Assembly: GCF_001042615.1 (NCBI RefSeq)
Contig: NZ_AP012327.1
Coordinates: 2,170,001-2,234,000, forward strand
Direction: 5' to 3'
From: Bifidobacterium catenulatum subsp. kashiwanohense JCM 15439 = DSM 21854
GTDB lineage: Bacteria; Actinomycetota; Actinomycetes; Actinomycetales; Bifidobacteriaceae
Length of the DNA: 64,000 nt
In this document: piece after piece, positions 26,080 through 40,033 of the stretch
How the letters are laid out: every line of letters starts with the position of its first letter
How positions within the stretch are numbered: the stretch's first letter is position 1
The notes under the pieces: model-generated
The model's database searches: none
Told to the model about the DNA's origin: nothing
The model's input: only the letters and a program-made list of their open reading frames with translations
Program-made: the position numbers and the translations under genes

Positions 26080-27846
26080 CTACGCGCCGACCAATTCGAG
26101 CATCTGCGGGATGCTTTTCTTACCGAACTCAACCTGCTGCGTGCCGTCAGCCCGTGTGATGACGATGCAGGGCACGCTCATCGCACCATAATGGTCCTTG
26201 AGCTCGGGGAAGTGCGCAACATCGTAAGCCTCGACGCGCACGGCCGGGTTCAGCGAGGCGATACGCTGGGAAGCGAGCACGGTCTCCGGGCACATCGTGC
26301 AGGTGAGCGAGACGAGAATCATGATGTCCAACGGGTCCGTGATGGACCGCGCCCGTTCGATCAGATCATCGTCCAACGGCTGACCGGGACCGGCCACGTT
26401 GTACAGGCCCAGCACAAACGAATTGAATTCATGGCCGGAAGGCACACCATGGAAGGCGAGGCCGGTCGGCTCGCCGTCCACCACCATGCGCACACATGGG
26501 CGCGCGGCGGGCAGCACACTGTCGACGTCGAACACCGCACGGCCCGTACCGTCCTTCTTGTACTCGCCATCAACCACCGTCGATTTCAGCTTGCCGCCGG
26601 ACAACGCGACCAACGCATCAATGAATCCCCGCAGTTCCGTGGACAGCGGCGTATCGTCCAGTTCCAGAGCAAGCGTGACCGGCCGAGACATGCGGCCAAA
26701 GACCACGTTGAGCTGCTGTCTGGTGGCGTCGGAGAACAATTCGCCGGACTTCCTGACGGTGTTCGCCGCGGCAGCGGCATCGGCGCTGCGTTTGGCGGGT
26801 GCCGGCGCGGGCGTGGTGCCGACCACCGAGGCGGCATTTGTCTTCGCTGTGGACTGCTCATAGACGTAAGAGGCCGGACGCTGTGGCATCAAGCCGGTCT
26901 TCTCGCTCATCCGCTTGGCGTACCGTTCCAACTCCACCGCGGCAATAGCGCCATCAGCGGTGGCAGTAACCACTTGCCGCAGGTTTTTGGTCCGCAGATC
27001 ACCGGCCGCGTACACGCCCGGCACCGAGGTTTCAAGATAGCCGTGCGTGACCACGTAACCATAATCGTCCAGCTCCACCACGCCGCGCACCAAATCCGTG
27101 GCGGGCACATATCCTGCGAACACGAACACGCCGAACGTACCACCGTCAGCAGGCCTCCACGTTTCGGTCTGGCCAGTGGCCCGGTTCAGGATCGCGGCTT
27201 CACGTAAACCGCCTTGCCCAGCAGTGACGCCTTGCAGCTCGACTTGGTAACGCACCTCGATTTTCGGATTGTTTTTGGCTGCGGCGGCTACCGTGGCGTC
27301 GCAGGTGAAGTCCTGTTCCCGCACGAGAACAGTGACTTTGGAGGCGTATGTGGTCAGGAACACGGATTCCTCAGCTGCGGCGAACCCTCCGCCGACCACC
27401 AGCACTTCCTTGCCGGTGAAGAATTCGCCATCGCAGGTGGCGCAGTAGGCCACACCGCGACCAGCGTATTCGGACTCCCCTTCGAACCCTAGTTTGCGTG
27501 GGCTGGCACCGGTGGCAAGGAGAATGCCAAAAGCCTTCAAGTCGCCGCGCGAGGTATGCACGGTTTTGACGTCGCCATGCACATCGAGGCCGATGGCTTC
27601 GGCGGAAAGGAATTCAGCGCCAAAGTCCTGCGCCTGTTGACGCATGGTCTGGGTAAGCGCACGGCCAGTGGTGCGACCGACGCCCGGATAGTTGACCACC
27701 TCATTGGTGATAGTGATCTGTCCGCCGAAATCGTCTTTCTCGAGAATCAACACTCGATATCGGGCGCGGGCCAGATACAATCCCGCCGTCAGACCAGCGG
27801 GACCGCCGCCGACAACTACGACATCGTACAAATCATCTCGAGACAT
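26080..27846 (-). CDS. Thioredoxin-reductase-like protein fused to AhpF-type thioredoxin folds
   Basis: A 588-residue flavoprotein, likely the electron donor for AhpC in peroxide defence. Residues 1-310 are a thioredoxin reductase: FAD motif VVVGGGPAGLTAG, redox pair C135-ATC-C138 in YCATCDG, NAD(P)-binding VVGGGFAAAEE, and GVYAAGD. After an Ala/Pro-rich linker (about 330-365), residues 370-588 resemble the double thioredoxin-fold module of AhpF, with the redox pair in TCTMCPE (near residues 516-519). In E. coli AhpF that module is N-terminal, so the order here is reversed. It lies downstream of ahpC on the same strand. Confidence 0.9.
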   Translation of the reverse strand: MSRDDLYDVVVVGGGPAGLTAGLYLARARYRVLILEKDDFGGQITITNEVVNYPGVGRTTGRALTQTMRQQAQDFGAEFLSAEAIGLDVHGDVKTVHTSRGDLKAFGILLATGASPRKLGFEGESEYAGRGVAYCATCDGEFFTGKEVLVVGGGFAAAEESVFLTTYASKVTVLVREQDFTCDATVAAAAKNNPKIEVRYQVELQGVTAGQGGLREAAILNRATGQTETWRPADGGTFGVFVFAGYVPATDLVRGVVELDDYGYVVTHGYLETSVPGVYAAGDLRTKNLRQVVTATADGAIAAVELERYAKRMSEKTGLMPQRPASYVYEQSTAKTNAASVVGTTPAPAPAKRSADAAAAANTVRKSGELFSDATRQQLNVVFGRMSRPVTLALELDDTPLSTELRGFIDALVALSGGKLKSTVVDGEYKKDGTGRAVFDVDSVLPAARPCVRMVVDGEPTGLAFHGVPSGHEFNSFVLGLYNVAGPGQPLDDDLIERARSITDPLDIMILVSLTCTMCPETVLASQRIASLNPAVRVEAYDVAHFPELKDHYGAMSVPCIVITRADGTQQVEFGKKSIPQMLELVGA

Positions 27847-27883
27847 AACGACTCCCTTTGTGCCTTGATCTGGCTGTTCGAGG

Positions 27884-27910
27884 GGTTGCCCGGAGATTCT
27901 CCGGGCAACC
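27884..27910. terminator. Hairpin between ahpC and the reductase gene
   Basis: Perfect 13-bp arms (GGTTGCCCGGAGA and complement) with almost no loop, and no T-run. It may stabilise ahpC mRNA or attenuate read-through into the reductase gene. Confidence 0.65.
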
Positions 27911-27949
27911 TTGTCGGATTAGATTGATAATTCGTCCATCAAGCGACGA

Positions 27950-28513
27950 TCACAGTTGGCCAACAAGATCGAGGCTAGGTTCGATAGTGTCCTCGCCCGG
28001 AGTCCAGTTAGCTGGGCAGACCTGATCGCCATGTTCGTGGACGAACTGAGAGGCTTGCACACGGCGTAGTAGTTCTTCGGCATTGCGTCCTACGTTAGAG
28101 GAGATGACCTCATAGGCCACGACCTTGCCTTCGGGGCTCACGATGAAGTCACCGCGTTCGGCCATGCCATCAACTTCGTTGTAGGTGTCGAGATCTTTGG
28201 CCAATAGAGCGGTCGGGTCGGCAAGCATCGGATATTGAATCTTAGCAATCTTTTCATTGGCATCATGCCATGCCTTATGCACGAAATGGGTGTCGCAGGA
28301 GACGGAGTAGACCTCGCATCCAATTTCCTTGAACTTGGCGTAGTTGCGGGCCAGATCCTCAAGCTCAGTAGGGCACACGAAGGTGAAATCAGCCGGGTAG
28401 AAGAAGAACAGGGACCAGTGGCCGAGTACATCAGCCTTGGTCACCTCATGGAACTCGTTGTTCTGGAACGCGTTCACCTTAAAATCGGTCAGTTCATGCT
28501 GCAGAAGAGTCAT
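27950..28513 (-). CDS. ahpC: Alkyl hydroperoxide reductase subunit C (2-Cys peroxiredoxin)
   Basis: A 187-residue typical 2-Cys peroxiredoxin that reduces hydrogen peroxide and organic peroxides. The peroxidatic Cys is C47 in FFYPADFTFVCPTE, and the resolving Cys is in VCPANWTPGED near residue 165. I preferred ATG at 28513 because the AAAGGA site is six bases away; the adjacent ATG at 28516 is only three. The downstream flavoprotein gene is its probable reductase partner. This matters in an anaerobe without catalase. Confidence 0.96.
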   Translation of the reverse strand: MTLLQHELTDFKVNAFQNNEFHEVTKADVLGHWSLFFFYPADFTFVCPTELEDLARNYAKFKEIGCEVYSVSCDTHFVHKAWHDANEKIAKIQYPMLADPTALLAKDLDTYNEVDGMAERGDFIVSPEGKVVAYEVISSNVGRNAEELLRRVQASQFVHEHGDQVCPANWTPGEDTIEPSLDLVGQL

Positions 28514-28713
28514 CATCGGTCCTTTCGCTGATTGTCAATCATCGGGCTTCTGCCGTTTTCCATCGTAACGTGATTCTCTGGAACCCGCGCGGACGTAACG
28601 CGTGAGCCTCATCACATCATTAATAACAGTCACGCTGACAGACCATGTGATGCGGGGGTGTTGTGGAATGGGAGCCTCCCGCACGCCGCGGGAAACGAAC
28701 ACCGGAAGAAAAA
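28514..28713. other. ahpC upstream region
   Basis: About 200 bases with no gene, containing the minus-strand promoter of ahpC. I cannot point to a convincing -35/-10 pair or an OxyR-like box. Confidence 0.3.
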
Positions 28714-28723
28714 CAAAAAAAAA

Positions 28724-28757
28724 GGGGTTCCCGGAGCCGAAGCTCGACGGGAACCCC
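28724..28757 (-). terminator. Second rRNA operon terminator
   Basis: Outer arms GGGGTTCCCG/CGGGAACCCC, inner arms GAGC/GCTC. On the minus strand it is followed by a run of nine T. A textbook intrinsic terminator. Confidence 0.92.
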
Positions 28758-28771
28758 AGGGAAATACGAAA

Positions 28772-28815
28772 AGGACCTTCCGGGAATCCCATCAGGGACT
28801 CGACCGGAAGGTCCT
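28772..28815 (-). terminator. First rRNA operon terminator
   Basis: The 12-bp arms AGGACCTTCCGG and CCGGAAGGTCCT are followed on the minus strand by TTTT. It lies just past the 5S end and forms a tandem with the next hairpin. Confidence 0.85.
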
Positions 28816-28828
28816 CCAAACAGTCGAA

Positions 28829-28946
28829 TGCGGCGGCGCGCTACTCTCCCACACCCTCTCGAGTGCAGTACCATCGCCGCAGCCAGGCCTTAGCTTCCGG
28901 GTTCGGAAAGGGACCGGGCGTCTCACCTGGGCCATGACCACCGCAA
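28829..28946 (-). rRNA. 5S ribosomal RNA
   Basis: The minus strand reads GCGGTGGTCATGGCCCAGGT at its start, CCGAACCCGGAAGCTAAGGC in the middle and GGGTGTGGGAGAGTAG near the end. These are the conserved 5S blocks, about 118 nt long. Ends are estimated from the pairing of the terminal stem. Confidence 0.93.
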
Positions 28947-29154
28947 AACCACTCTGAACGGCCGACCACACGGATCGGCCGGGAACGGAACCGACCACGA
29001 TTCCGATCGTGGCGGTCCGGGAACCGGACAACGGACGCGAAGCAAATCAAACGCCTTACCGATCATCGTCATTGTGACCACAGGAAACAGCATTCCCCGC
29101 CATCCAACGAGAAGAACCACCACAGGACGAGACCCAACCCACCAGACATGGATC

Positions 29155-32235
<3,081 letters not shown>

Positions 32236-32693
32236 ACGCCCCGAAAAAACCTGATGATAAGCTTCTCCACGCCAGACGACAGATCATCACACTGTAAACA
32301 ATGATCACAAAACGATCGATCTCGAAACCAGACTCCAAAAAGAAGAGCCTGGCGAAATCGCGATAAAGCAAACGACGGCAAGAAACATGCCATCGCATTG
32401 CTCGCGTCCACTATCCAGTTCTCAAACCACCACGCACCCAAGAAACGATCCGGACACGGCACACCGGCCGGCCGACCGCCCCAAGGGGACACCCGGAAAA
32501 CCGCGCGCGACCAAGTCGCGGGTGGCGGTCCGGGAACCCAAAAGCATATCCGCACCACTCCCCGGACCCACAAAAGGAACCCGCGAAGCCAACGATCTCT
32601 TCCACACCAGCACGCCCACGCGAAACCGGGAACCGTTCCCGACGCATGGGCCGCACGACGGACGCCAAGCCGGCGTCCTGAAAAAAAACTCCG
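32236..32693 (-). other. 16S-23S internal transcribed spacer without tRNA genes
   Basis: About 460 bases. I searched both strands for tRNA T-loops and anticodon stems and saw none, as is usual in bifidobacteria. It contains a 17-base box (32417-32433; minus strand GTGGTGGTTTGAGAACT) that recurs in the 16S leader, probably part of an antitermination or processing signal. Confidence 0.75.
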
Positions 32694-34221
<1,528 letters not shown>

Positions 34222-34500
34222 AAAAAACCTTTCATGAAGAGAACCAACATGTGACTCTCAAAAACAAGAAAATCGACATCCGTTTATAAGGAAAACGGAC
34301 TGTCCGCAAAAACCCCGTCCCGTTTGACCGGCCTCCCGGCACCCACACGCGAACAACACGCGCGGGCCGTAAGACGGACTGGCAATCATTGACTATAAAG
34401 AAGTAGTACAAATACGCTCTTGAGTTCTCAAACCACCACCGCACCAGCAAGCCGCCCCAATCTCCAGAAGCGAGGCCGCCGTGCCGAGCAGCGAGAAGTA
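34222..34500 (-). other. rRNA leader region
   Basis: Transcribed leader upstream of 16S. It contains the box at 34423-34439, whose 17 bases are identical to the spacer copy at 32417-32433. This is expected of NusB-type antitermination or RNase III processing elements. No gene is seen. Confidence 0.6.
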
Positions 34501-34529
34501 AACTTACACGAACCCGCCGATCCACGCAA
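34501..34529 (-). promoter_or_regulatory. Probable rRNA operon promoter
   Basis: On the minus strand TTGCGT (34524-34529) and TAAGTT (34501-34506) are 17 bases apart, about 280 bases upstream of 16S. No other strong pair is seen in the leader. Confidence 0.6.
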
Positions 34530-34899
34530 CCCGAACCCTCACGGACACCCCGCGAACCCTTGCAAAACAACGCATCCACCGGCGTGTCGAAAACACGGGA
34601 AAACGGGCGGCGAACGCCACCGCACGGCACAAGACCGCCGGAAAAACCCCACCGCAAACCAACACCCGGGCGTGTCACACACCGAACTACCTCATTTACG
34701 GCCAATCCCCCTAAGCCAACCCATCCGAGAAAACCTCCCAACTGAAAGCAAAAATAGGAGAAACAGAAGAAAGCAGATCAACGAAACCGCACCGCCGATC
34801 GTCGTCCTGAACAAATTCAGATCTCAACTGATCGAAAGTGTGGTTTTGCATATGCGCGCGCAAGCGACGGCAGAACAAGGCAGCGCAGCCAAAAATCGA
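34530..34899. other. Gap between rRNA promoter and the large membrane protein gene
   Basis: About 370 bases upstream of the rRNA promoter and downstream of the membrane protein stop codon. Open frames here are artefacts of skewed composition (the plus strand is CA-rich). I see no convincing gene or terminator; additional rRNA promoters or a Fis-like upstream element are possible. Confidence 0.35.
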
Positions 34900-37293
34900 T
34901 TAATCGACGCAACCGAAACGGTAGAGGGCCCAACCCTGGCCGTATTGCGAATAATCGGCAACCTTCACCAGCGTGCCGCCATCCACATACGCATCAATCA
35001 ATTCCTCATTATGGAAGGAATCGTATTGGGCGCGATACGGGAACGACTGCAAGCTTTGCGCCTGGTCGCCCATCGTAAGGAAGTACTCCGGAGCGTCGGT
35101 CAGCGGACATACCGTGCCAAGCACCTGCTGCCCATCGCCGGAAGCAAACGCGGTCTCCACTTTGCCGAACGGAGCGGATGGCACATCGGTGCGCGCATTG
35201 ATGATCGGATACAGCATGCTCGCATTGAACAGCGTCTCCGCATACATCGAGCCGTTCAACGGGTCGGAAATGATGGTGGCCTGAGTGCCAGTACGTTCCG
35301 TGACCTTGCGCAGCACAGTGATTTTCTGCTCGGTGAGCTGCTCGTTGGGGTCGCTTTGGTTCAGGCTGGAATGCGCGATGATCGTGTCGCGAGCCGCAGT
35401 ACGAGACGGGCATACGATCTGAGCGGAAACCGCAAGTATCGCAATCACAAGGAATGCGGCGATTGGGCCGATCCAATTGGAAGCGAGAGAAACGTTCTTC
35501 ACGGCGGAAACAGCAGACGCAGAAGAAAGGGAGGGAACGGAAGAAGCACTATTCTTCGCGGAGAAGGAAGATGCAGAAGGAACGAAAGAAGCGGATGCGG
35601 CACACACGGAAACGCATTCGGAAAGCGCGTTGACGCCAATGACAAGCAACGGCAACGCAACCAGCGGAAGCATGGTCATAATGCGGTTTTCATCGCGATA
35701 CCAAGGAGCGCTGATGATATTCGGCAGCGCGCCAACCAACGTGACCGTGCACACGTATACCAGCGTGACCAATAGAAACGCGGCCGTCAACGCGATCACG
35801 TCACGCAGGCGATCGTTGCGGCGAGGTCGAGATGGTTCAGGCGGTGCGAATGAGGAGACGTCAGCAGCATCGGAACACGAAGCAGCCGGCAGGTCGGAAG
35901 CGGAAACCAAGGAAACCGCAGCATCGGAAACCAAAGCATCAGCGTCAGCGGAAAAAGCGGGAGCCACAGTGGAAACAGCAGCCGAAAGCGAATCCGAAGA
36001 GCGCACAGCAGCGCGGCGGAAGGCGCAAACGAAAGCGGCAACGGTTCCCGCAATCAGCAATAATGCGAACAAAATCGCAGGAAAACCGTCAAGGCCATCC
36101 GTGAAGCAGAACAAAATCGACTCCCACAAATTCTTGGACGGCTGATGGCTATGGAACCAGGAAGCGGGATTCGCCCAACGATCCGATTTGAACGACGTAA
36201 GCATCAGGGCCACAAACGCAACCGCGCCGATACACATGGCGATAAACGCACCCAGAATCAGCTTCCACGGCAAACGCAACACAATGAACGGCACCAGAAT
36301 CAGAGCATACGTGAATGCGAGACGCGGGTGTGCAACGAGGCAAACCACGCCTGCGGCAGCAGTGATCGCAAGCCATTTCACTATATGCTCGCGTGCGGCG
36401 ATCGCATCGAACAAGCGCAACGTGGCAGCGATAAGAAACGGCAGCAGCGACGTGGCAAAACCGAATGCGATCAGCGGACCGGCATTCAGTAGTCCGTACG
36501 GGTGGCACACCGAGCTGACAGCAAGCACGGGCACGAACAGTCCAATCAGATTCTGCAGAACGAAAGTAACGTCGAAAGTGGCGTTATATTGCCGATTCAC
36601 AGCTGACGATACCTGCTGATTTGAAACATTCGACGATTCAGATACGGACGACGATTCAGGCGTAGACAATGCTTGCGAAATACGTGAAATTGGATTGCCG
36701 CGATTCCAGCGTTGCAGGAAATACCTGCACAATACCAGCATTCCAGAAGGGAAAATCACGCCCGAAGCGATGATCCATGTGATATTGAATGCCGCGTAAA
36801 TAGAGCATTGCACGCCGAACAGCGCCGCGATTTTGATTACGGAATAAGCGCAAACATGGAATAACGGCGGATAGAACGAATTATGCGGCCACAAATGCAG
36901 TGCCGCCCCCAAACCTTCGTCAAGCAGGCGGCGAATGAAATAGTAATGCGCAGGGGCATCACTGCTGACAATCGGCGTATTCCACACCGTGGAAGGAAAC
37001 CACGCAATCACCAAGCATAGTGCGGATGCGATGCCGATAATCGACGTAATCCACGGCAATAACACGCGGAGCGACGCCGGATGCAGCATCGCGGGACGCC
37101 ATCGCAGGTCACGTTTCCGTTCGGACGGACCGCCATTGGACGAGCCGTCCTGCCGAAGCTGAGTCTGCGCAGGCGTCTGAATCGAGCCATGATTGGCCAT
37201 TACGGAACCGGTATTCGTAATATGTTCGGAAGTCATCGATTCCATCGTAGCGAGTGCCGCAACCATGCTCAACGGTCGATTTTCAGGAATCAT
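34900..37293 (-). CDS. Large multi-spanning membrane protein, GT-C/DUF6541-like
   Basis: A 797-residue protein with a cytoplasmic N-terminus of about 80 residues, then 12 or more hydrophobic helices. The first external loop, TPIVSSDAPAHYYFIRRLLD, has the acidic-plus-His signature of GT-C glycosyltransferases, and FYPPLFH follows. This resembles the actinobacterial DUF6541 group, thought to act in cell-envelope polysaccharide or lipoglycan assembly. A Ser/Ala-rich cytoplasmic loop (about 430-500) interrupts the helices, and a soluble C-terminal domain follows. GGAG lies five bases before the ATG. Enzymatic activity is inferred only. Confidence 0.78.
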   Translation of the reverse strand: MIPENRPLSMVAALATMESMTSEHITNTGSVMANHGSIQTPAQTQLRQDGSSNGGPSERKRDLRWRPAMLHPASLRVLLPWITSIIGIASALCLVIAWFPSTVWNTPIVSSDAPAHYYFIRRLLDEGLGAALHLWPHNSFYPPLFHVCAYSVIKIAALFGVQCSIYAAFNITWIIASGVIFPSGMLVLCRYFLQRWNRGNPISRISQALSTPESSSVSESSNVSNQQVSSAVNRQYNATFDVTFVLQNLIGLFVPVLAVSSVCHPYGLLNAGPLIAFGFATSLLPFLIAATLRLFDAIAAREHIVKWLAITAAAGVVCLVAHPRLAFTYALILVPFIVLRLPWKLILGAFIAMCIGAVAFVALMLTSFKSDRWANPASWFHSHQPSKNLWESILFCFTDGLDGFPAILFALLLIAGTVAAFVCAFRRAAVRSSDSLSAAVSTVAPAFSADADALVSDAAVSLVSASDLPAASCSDAADVSSFAPPEPSRPRRNDRLRDVIALTAAFLLVTLVYVCTVTLVGALPNIISAPWYRDENRIMTMLPLVALPLLVIGVNALSECVSVCAASASFVPSASSFSAKNSASSVPSLSSASAVSAVKNVSLASNWIGPIAAFLVIAILAVSAQIVCPSRTAARDTIIAHSSLNQSDPNEQLTEQKITVLRKVTERTGTQATIISDPLNGSMYAETLFNASMLYPIINARTDVPSAPFGKVETAFASGDGQQVLGTVCPLTDAPEYFLTMGDQAQSLQSFPYRAQYDSFHNEELIDAYVDGGTLVKVADYSQYGQGWALYRFGCVD

Positions 37294-37474
37294 TCAGACT
37301 CCATGCAGGGGTATAACAGTGTTGCGCAAGAAAACAATCACGTTGGAAGCCCAAGATGATTTCACGGGACGCACCATGCGCTACGGGCCTGCCTTGCTGT
37401 GGAGCGCGCGTCCCGGCCAACGCTGACGTCGGCATGCGCCGGCGCGCAATAACAGAGAACTGGAGAAGTACCGC

Positions 37475-38800
37475 ATGTTCGTTCTCAAGAACGCATGGGC
37501 GGCGCTCGGCCGCGTCAAATGGCGCACCGCGCTGATCGCCCTACTCGCACTACTGGTGTCTTTCTCGGCTGCCGTGGATCTGGCAGTCATACGAGCAGAC
37601 GACACCGCCAATAATGGGACATACCAGTCGCAGAAAGCCACTGCGGTGATTCGGCCGACCGCGCAGATCAAAGCCAAGCGCGACGGCGCCGATTCCAGCT
37701 ATACCGACAAGTACTTGACGTGGGAAAAGTACAGCACGTACGCAACGGCCGCACAGAGCAACAGCGTGACCTTCGATTATACGTTGGCAACGTCAGTGCC
37801 GGTGCGTGAAAGCAAGTCATTGCAGGCGATCGCTGCGAAAAGCGATACTAGCGAAGACAAGACCGGCGGCAATCTGACCCTGCAGGCGTTCTACACGTTG
37901 GACGCCGCGAAAATCAACGATTACGGCTACTACAAAGTGGTCAAGGGTAAGCATTTGAGCTATAAGACGCAGAGCGACGGCGTACTCATTTCGCAGGCTC
38001 TGGCCGATAAGAACAATCTCAAGGTCGGCGACAAGGTAACGGTCGGCAATCCGTCGAAGGCTTCCGAAACGTACACGTTCACCGTGCGCGGCATTTACAA
38101 ATACGACAGCGACGTGCCTGAGGGCAACGGTTCCGACGCGAAATACGCGAAGGACAATCGTGAGAACGTGATCTACACGACGTATATCAACTTCGCCAAG
38201 AACGGTCTTGACACGACGGAGGCCACGGGATGGGGCGTTCCGAATCTCAATATTGTGTTCTCTCTGGCGAATCCTTCCACGTATAACAAGTTCGTGCGCT
38301 CGGTGAAGAAGGCCAAGTTAGACACGAAGACGTACGAGATCACCTCGCCGTCGCTTACCGCTTATAAGAAGTCTATCGAGCCGCTTGATTCCGCCGCTTC
38401 GTCCGCGCGCATCGTGCTGTTGGCCATGACGATCGTCGACGGAATCGCGTTGCTGGCATTGATTGTGTGGGCGGCGGTCGGCGGCCGTCGCGATGAGATC
38501 GGTATGGCGATGATCACCGGCGTGACCAAGGGCCGTTTGGGATGGCAATTCATGCTGGAAACGTTCATGATGACGGTTCCGGGTTGGATTATCGGCTTGG
38601 TTGCCGGCGCACTGTTGGCGAAACCGATCGGTACCGCGTGGGCTGGCGGGCAAGCTGTGACGATCACGTCCGCTTCGGTGTGGAATGTGATCTGGTACGG
38701 CTTGGGCACATGCCTGGTGCTTGGCATCGTGGCGTTCGCGCGCGTGGCCTGCTTCAACCTGAACCAACTGTTTGAGGAACGCTCGGAGGTGACGGCATGA
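37475..38800 (+). CDS. FtsX-like ABC permease
   Basis: A 441-residue MacB/FtsX-type permease: one N-terminal helix (TALIALLALLVSFSAAVDLAV), an external domain of about 270 residues, then three helices ending with a tail LNQLFEERSEVTA. GGAGAAG precedes the ATG. Its last codons overlap the start of the ATPase-like gene (ATGA), so the two are co-translated and probably form one complex. In the FtsX/MacB group such units often transmit mechanical force to envelope enzymes rather than moving a substrate. No partner hydrolase gene is adjacent. Confidence 0.88.
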   Translation: MFVLKNAWAALGRVKWRTALIALLALLVSFSAAVDLAVIRADDTANNGTYQSQKATAVIRPTAQIKAKRDGADSSYTDKYLTWEKYSTYATAAQSNSVTFDYTLATSVPVRESKSLQAIAAKSDTSEDKTGGNLTLQAFYTLDAAKINDYGYYKVVKGKHLSYKTQSDGVLISQALADKNNLKVGDKVTVGNPSKASETYTFTVRGIYKYDSDVPEGNGSDAKYAKDNRENVIYTTYINFAKNGLDTTEATGWGVPNLNIVFSLANPSTYNKFVRSVKKAKLDTKTYEITSPSLTAYKKSIEPLDSAASSARIVLLAMTIVDGIALLALIVWAAVGGRRDEIGMAMITGVTKGRLGWQFMLETFMMTVPGWIIGLVAGALLAKPIGTAWAGGQAVTITSASVWNVIWYGLGTCLVLGIVAFARVACFNLNQLFEERSEVTA

Positions 38801-39915
38801 GCGACAATATGAACGATAAGAACGAGAATATCGACGAGACCGTGGTTGACGAGGCTGTGGTTGACCAGACCGCTGAGGCCGAAGCAAGCGAAACCGTCGA
38901 TGATGCTGCGATCGGAGATATTGCAGCTGACGAATCTTCCGCAGATTCCATTGAATCCATCGATTTTACGGTGGTGTACGACGATGACAACGCGGCGGTT
39001 GCAGGCAAGGATACTGCAGATGCCGCCGAAACCGCCGATGCTGCAAATAACGCTGCGGATACCACGAATGACGATTCGGACGTGGCTGCGAATAACGCGA
39101 ATCAAGTAAAGGAAACGCTCGCTTTGCGTTCTTCCGACACACCGACCGCACTGGAAACGCATGAAGCGGTGAAAGCCGATTCCGCAACCAGCGTTTCGTC
39201 ACAGCTTGACAACGAAATCAAGCGCAATCGCAAAAAGGATGAGTTCTTCTTCAAGGCGAATCCGACGTTCGCGCTCGACCATGTGACCGTGACCAATCGC
39301 AAGACCGGCCGCAATATCCTTGACGACCTGTCGTTGTCGTTCCATGCGGGCGCCACGCATGCGGTGCTCGTGGATGCGGAGGATCGCGAACAGCATCAGG
39401 CATTGCTGGCCACCATGGTCGGTATGGCGCGCACGGACCGCGGCAATGTGATGCACAAAAGCGCCAACCTGAGCGACGTCGAACCGGTCGAAATGTTGGG
39501 GCACCGCATCGGATTCATTCCGCAACGTTTTGCTTTCCGCCCCGATCTCGACGCGGAAAGCAATGTGCTGTACGCCATGGATGCGTCGAACCGCAACTTC
39601 CTCAAGCCGAAGCCTGCGATCGCCCGCGAACTGCTCAAGCGCGTGGGCTTCAATGAAGTGACGTCCGGACTGGCAGTCGGCGAAGTAAGCGAACTGAACC
39701 AGCGTCGCGTGGCCATCGCTCGTGCGCTGAGCTGCGAGGCTGAAGTGATCATCGCCGACGAGCCGACCGCTGGATTGGATGCCGACGATGCGGCCGTGGT
39801 GTTGGATCTGTTGAAGAAGTTCAAGCGCGATGCCGATCGCAAACGCGCCATCATCGTGGTGACCACCAATCCGGAAGTCGCCGATGCGATGGATCACAGC
39901 GTGGAACTCGACTAG
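38797..39915 (+). CDS. Degenerate ABC ATPase-like protein with acidic N-terminal extension
   Basis: A 372-residue protein. Residues 1-145 are low-complexity and strongly acidic (Asp, Glu, Ala, Thr) without hydrophobic segments. Residues 155-372 are an ABC ATPase fold: FALDHVTVTNRKTGRNILDDLSLS, then at the Walker A position AVLVDAEDREQHQALLATM, with no GxxGxGK[ST]. The signature is VSELNQRR instead of LSGGQ. Walker B and the D-loop remain intact (EVIIADEPTAGLD), and the switch His is replaced (VVTTNPEV). It is therefore unlikely to hydrolyse ATP normally. Translational coupling with the permease suggests a structural or regulatory partner. Confidence 0.85.
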   Translation: MSDNMNDKNENIDETVVDEAVVDQTAEAEASETVDDAAIGDIAADESSADSIESIDFTVVYDDDNAAVAGKDTADAAETADAANNAADTTNDDSDVAANNANQVKETLALRSSDTPTALETHEAVKADSATSVSSQLDNEIKRNRKKDEFFFKANPTFALDHVTVTNRKTGRNILDDLSLSFHAGATHAVLVDAEDREQHQALLATMVGMARTDRGNVMHKSANLSDVEPVEMLGHRIGFIPQRFAFRPDLDAESNVLYAMDASNRNFLKPKPAIARELLKRVGFNEVTSGLAVGEVSELNQRRVAIARALSCEAEVIIADEPTAGLDADDAAVVLDLLKKFKRDADRKRAIIVVTTNPEVADAMDHSVELD

Positions 39916-39965
39916 CCGCCTAGTGCAACGGGCGCACGAACATAGACTCTTTCGCGCGCCCACAG

Positions 39966-40012
39966 GTAAGCCCTTTGGAATTCTGGTTTTAGCCAAATTC
40001 CAAAGGGCTTAC
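39966..40012. terminator. Bidirectional terminator
   Basis: Perfect 17-bp arms (GTAAGCCCTTTGGAATT and complement) with a 13-base loop, between the convergent ABC pair and the HD-domain gene. T-runs are weak on both sides. Confidence 0.8.
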
Positions 40013-40033
40013 GTGTTCTGAAAACGGTCTGCC

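Noticed and set aside
32236-32693. Possible tRNA-Ile or tRNA-Ala in the 16S-23S spacer
   Set aside because: No T-loop (GGTTCGA-type), anticodon stem or CCA end found; bifidobacterial spacers normally lack tRNAs.
34420-35775. A 451-residue plus-strand open frame upstream of and across the membrane protein gene
   Set aside because: Compositionally odd, no ribosome site, antisense to a protein with clear membrane helices.
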